The notes under the pieces: model-generated | Seen by the model: the letters and a program-made list of their open reading frames with translations, nothing else | What the model was told of the DNA's origin: nothing | Databases searched by the model: none | Origin: Zoogloeaceae bacterium | GTDB lineage: Bacteria > Pseudomonadota > Gammaproteobacteria > Burkholderiales > Rhodocyclaceae | Reading direction: 5' to 3' | Assembly: GCA_031290955.1 (NCBI GenBank) | Contig: JAISLJ010000083.1 | Coordinates: 1 to 7,363, forward strand | Length of the DNA: 7,363 bases | Part shown: piece after piece, positions 5,742-7,363 of the stretch | How the letters are laid out: every line of letters starts with the position of its first letter | Position numbering within the stretch: the stretch's first letter is position 1 | Position numbers and translations under genes: made by a program

Positions 5742-7109
5742 ATGTCCCTACATGCCCTGACGGCGCTGTCGCCTCTGGATGGTCGCTATGCTGGCAAGGT
5801 CGATGCCCTGCGCGCGCAATTCTCCGAATTCGGCCTCATCCACCGCCGCCTTTTCGTGGAAATCGAATGGCTGAAGGCGCTGGCCGCGGAACCCGATCTT
5901 GCCGGAATTCCCCCCTTCTCTCCCGCCGCCATCGCCGAACTGGACGCGCTCGCGCGCAATTTCAGCCCGGAAGCCGCCGCTTGGGTGAAGGAAAAAGAAG
6001 CGAGCACCAATCACGATGTAAAGGCACTGGAATACTGGATTCGTGACCAGACCCAGGGGAATGCCGAGATTGCGCGCGCGAGCGGCTTCATCCATTTCGC
6101 CTGCACCTCCGAGGACATCAACAACCTTGCCCATGCCCTGATGGCGCAGGGCGCGCGCGACGGCATCCTCCTGCCCGCGCTGGATCAGGTCATCGAGCGG
6201 CTGCGGACGATGGCGCACGAACTCGCCGGCCTGCCCATGATGAGCCGCACGCACGGCCAGCCGGCAACCCCCTCCACGATGGGCAAGGAACTGGCCAATG
6301 TCGTCTTCCGCCTTGACCGGGCGCGGGCGCGCATCGCGGAAATCACCCTGCCCGGCAAAATGAATGGCGCGGTCGGCAACTACAACGCCCACCTTGCCGC
6401 CTATCCCGGTTTCGATTGGGAAGCCTTCGCCCGGCGCTTCGTCGAGGGGCTGGGGCTTGCCTTCAATCCCTATACCACCCAGATCGAGCCGCACGACGCG
6501 CTGGCCGAACTGTTCGACGCCTTCGCCCGCCTCAACACCATCCTCATTGATCTCGACCGGGACATCTGGGGCTATGTCTCGCTGGGCTATTTCCGGCAGC
6601 GGCCCAAAAAGGGCGAGGTAGGGTCTTCCACCATGCCGCACAAGGTGAATCCCATCGACTTCGAGAATTCCGAAGGCAACCTGGGACTGGCCAACGCCAT
6701 CCTGCGGCACTTTGCGGAAAAGCTGCCCATCTCCCGCTGGCAGCGCGATCTCTCGGATTCCACCGTGCTCCGGAATATGGGTGTCGGCCTGGGACACGCG
6801 CTTCTGGGCTATGTTTCCCTCTTGGGCGGATTGGGCAAGCTGGAGCCTGACGCAGCCACACTCGCCGCCGATCTCAACGCCAATTGGGAATTGCTTGCCG
6901 AACCCATCCAGACAGTAATGCGTCGCTACGGGCTGGCGAATCCCTACGAAACCCTGAAGGACCTCACCCGTGGCGAACGGATCACGCGCCAGATCATGCA
7001 GGATTTCATCGCCGCCCTGAATATCCCGCCGGAAGTCCGCGCCGAACTCCTGCGCCTCACACCGGAAAACTACACCGGCAAGGCGGAGGAACTCGCGCGC
7101 CGAATTTGA
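5742..7109 (+). CDS. purB: Adenylosuccinate lyase PurB
   Basis: PurB cleaves fumarate from SAICAR and from adenylosuccinate, serving both the main purine pathway and the last step to AMP in the cytoplasm as a homotetramer. The 455-residue frame is full length (E. coli 456). It begins with LTALSPLDGRYAGKV, the typical proteobacterial start. Conserved parts seen include KEKEASTNHDVKALEY (83-98), FACTSEDINN (119-128), SRTHGQPATPSTMGKE (168-183) with H171, and the fumarase/lyase signature GSSTMPHKVNPIDFENSEGN (294-313) with S295. H171 and S295 have the same numbers as the catalytic acid and base in E. coli PurB. AAGGA at 5730-5734 gives a good ribosome-binding site seven bases before the ATG. Nothing is truncated or missing. 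The upstream cytochrome gene is 58 bp away on the same strand but functionally unrelated. Confidence 0.98.
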   Translation: MSLHALTALSPLDGRYAGKVDALRAQFSEFGLIHRRLFVEIEWLKALAAEPDLAGIPPFSPAAIAELDALARNFSPEAAAWVKEKEASTNHDVKALEYWIRDQTQGNAEIARASGFIHFACTSEDINNLAHALMAQGARDGILLPALDQVIERLRTMAHELAGLPMMSRTHGQPATPSTMGKELANVVFRLDRARARIAEITLPGKMNGAVGNYNAHLAAYPGFDWEAFARRFVEGLGLAFNPYTTQIEPHDALAELFDAFARLNTILIDLDRDIWGYVSLGYFRQRPKKGEVGSSTMPHKVNPIDFENSEGNLGLANAILRHFAEKLPISRWQRDLSDSTVLRNMGVGLGHALLGYVSLLGGLGKLEPDAATLAADLNANWELLAEPIQTVMRRYGLANPYETLKDLTRGERITRQIMQDFIAALNIPPEVRAELLRLTPENYTGKAEELARRI

Positions 7110-7206
7110 ATCCGCAGAAACAGCGTCGCAGCGAATGGACTGACGTTGCGGGAGAAGCCGCATCGGCATTTGCGCGCGAGAAAACCTTGTTACGAGCTTT
7201 TGAATC

Positions 7207-7240
7207 TGTCCGCTTTCATGATTTTCAAATTGTCCGCTTT
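7207..7240. repeat. Pair of TGTCCGCTTT direct repeats, possible insertion-sequence end
   Basis: TGTCCGCTTT occurs at 7207-7216 and again at 7231-7240, 24 bp apart. A degraded third copy (TTGCCGCTTTCA) lies at 7345-7356. Ends that start with TG and carry several short repeats are known in IS21-family elements. If so, the element begins near 7207 and extends right beyond the window. No flanking target duplication can be checked because the other end is absent. Confidence 0.4.
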
Positions 7241-7250
7241 TTGCTGCCGC

Positions 7251-7291
7251 ATGCCAATTGCCGGAGGGCGTAGCCCGTAGGCAAGTGGCAT
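7251..7291. repeat. Nested palindrome, strong hairpin downstream of purB
   Basis: ATGCCAATTGCC (7251-7262) pairs with GGCAAGTGGCAT (7280-7291) at 11 of 12 positions, and inside it GGGC-GTA-GCCC forms a second stem. The flanks GCCGC and GCGGC could extend the stem across a bulge. There is no T run, so it is not a canonical terminator. It could be a REP-type element or the subterminal hairpin of a mobile element. It may still stabilise or end the purB transcript, whose stop lies 142 bp upstream with no better terminator between. Confidence 0.6.
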
Positions 7292-7312
7292 ACGGCGGCG
7301 GACGCCTGGCGC

Positions 7313-7363
7313 TCACGCGACCTTCTCGACCGCGCGCGCCTCATTTGCCGCTTTCACCTCCTT
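7313..7363 (-). CDS. Possible C-terminal end of an unidentified protein (runs off right edge)
   Basis: On the minus strand the frame KEVKAANEARAVEKVA followed by TGA enters from the right edge and stops at 7313-7315. Sixteen residues are too few to identify. A position just inside a putative insertion-sequence end would suit the tail of a transposition protein, but chance openness cannot be ruled out. Confidence 0.2.
   Translation of the reverse strand, partial: KEVKAANEARAVEKVA

Noticed and set aside
7251..7291. Canonical Rho-independent terminator or integron attC site for the large hairpin
   Set aside because: There is no T tract after either arm and no attC core (GTTRRRY with its partner), so only a nested palindrome is claimed.
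5748..7316. A 522-codon open frame on the minus strand across purB
   Set aside because: It is antisense to a complete purB and shows no recognisable family; its openness follows from codon bias.

Overview
This 7.4 kb window is GC-rich chromosomal DNA. It mixes two conserved housekeeping genes (glnE and purB) with accessory DNA and gene debris. The GlnE and PurB sequences are of the proteobacterial type. The GC content, the haem protein of cytochrome c' type and the abundant REP-like palindromes suggest a betaproteobacterium, possibly near the Rhodocyclales. That placement is inference from sequence style, not a database match.

Layout from left to right. (1) 1-660, minus strand: the first 220 codons of a DNA adenine methyltransferase of the beta-class/type III Mod kind, running off the left edge. 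(2) 661-744: an AT-rich divergent control region with two opposed TATAAT boxes, two palindromes and an 18-bp direct repeat. (3) 745-1152, plus strand: a 135-residue XRE-type helix-turn-helix regulator. (4) 1153-1609: no intact gene, only a REP-like palindromic repeat and a decayed IS110-family transposase that has lost its N-terminus, centre and C-terminus. (5) 1610-4507, minus strand: glnE, full length, interrupted in its N-terminal half by an in-frame 15-bp minisatellite encoding (PADGN)7. (6) 4508-5213: a glnE upstream region carrying an inverted copy of a repeat also found at the glnE 3' end, then pieces of a dead UvrD-like helicase. (7) 5240-5683, plus strand: a lipoprotein-type cytochrome c'. 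(8) 5742-7109, plus strand: purB, complete. (9) 7110-7363: a large nested hairpin and what looks like the end of an insertion sequence, possibly IS21-like, that continues beyond the window.

The genes do not form one pathway. GlnE adjusts glutamine synthetase activity to nitrogen status, PurB works in purine synthesis, the cytochrome is periplasmic or membrane-bound, and the methyltransferase plus regulator look like the edge of a restriction-modification locus. The common thread is repeat activity. A 30-bp repeat lies in inverted orientation at the two ends of glnE (27 of 30 matches) and overlaps its last codons. The 15-bp array inside the gene resembles the same repeat. An IS110 remnant abuts the 3' copy. 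I see no clearly new multigene system. The strongest unusual signals are the repeat-invaded glnE and the divergent regulator/methyltransferase control region.
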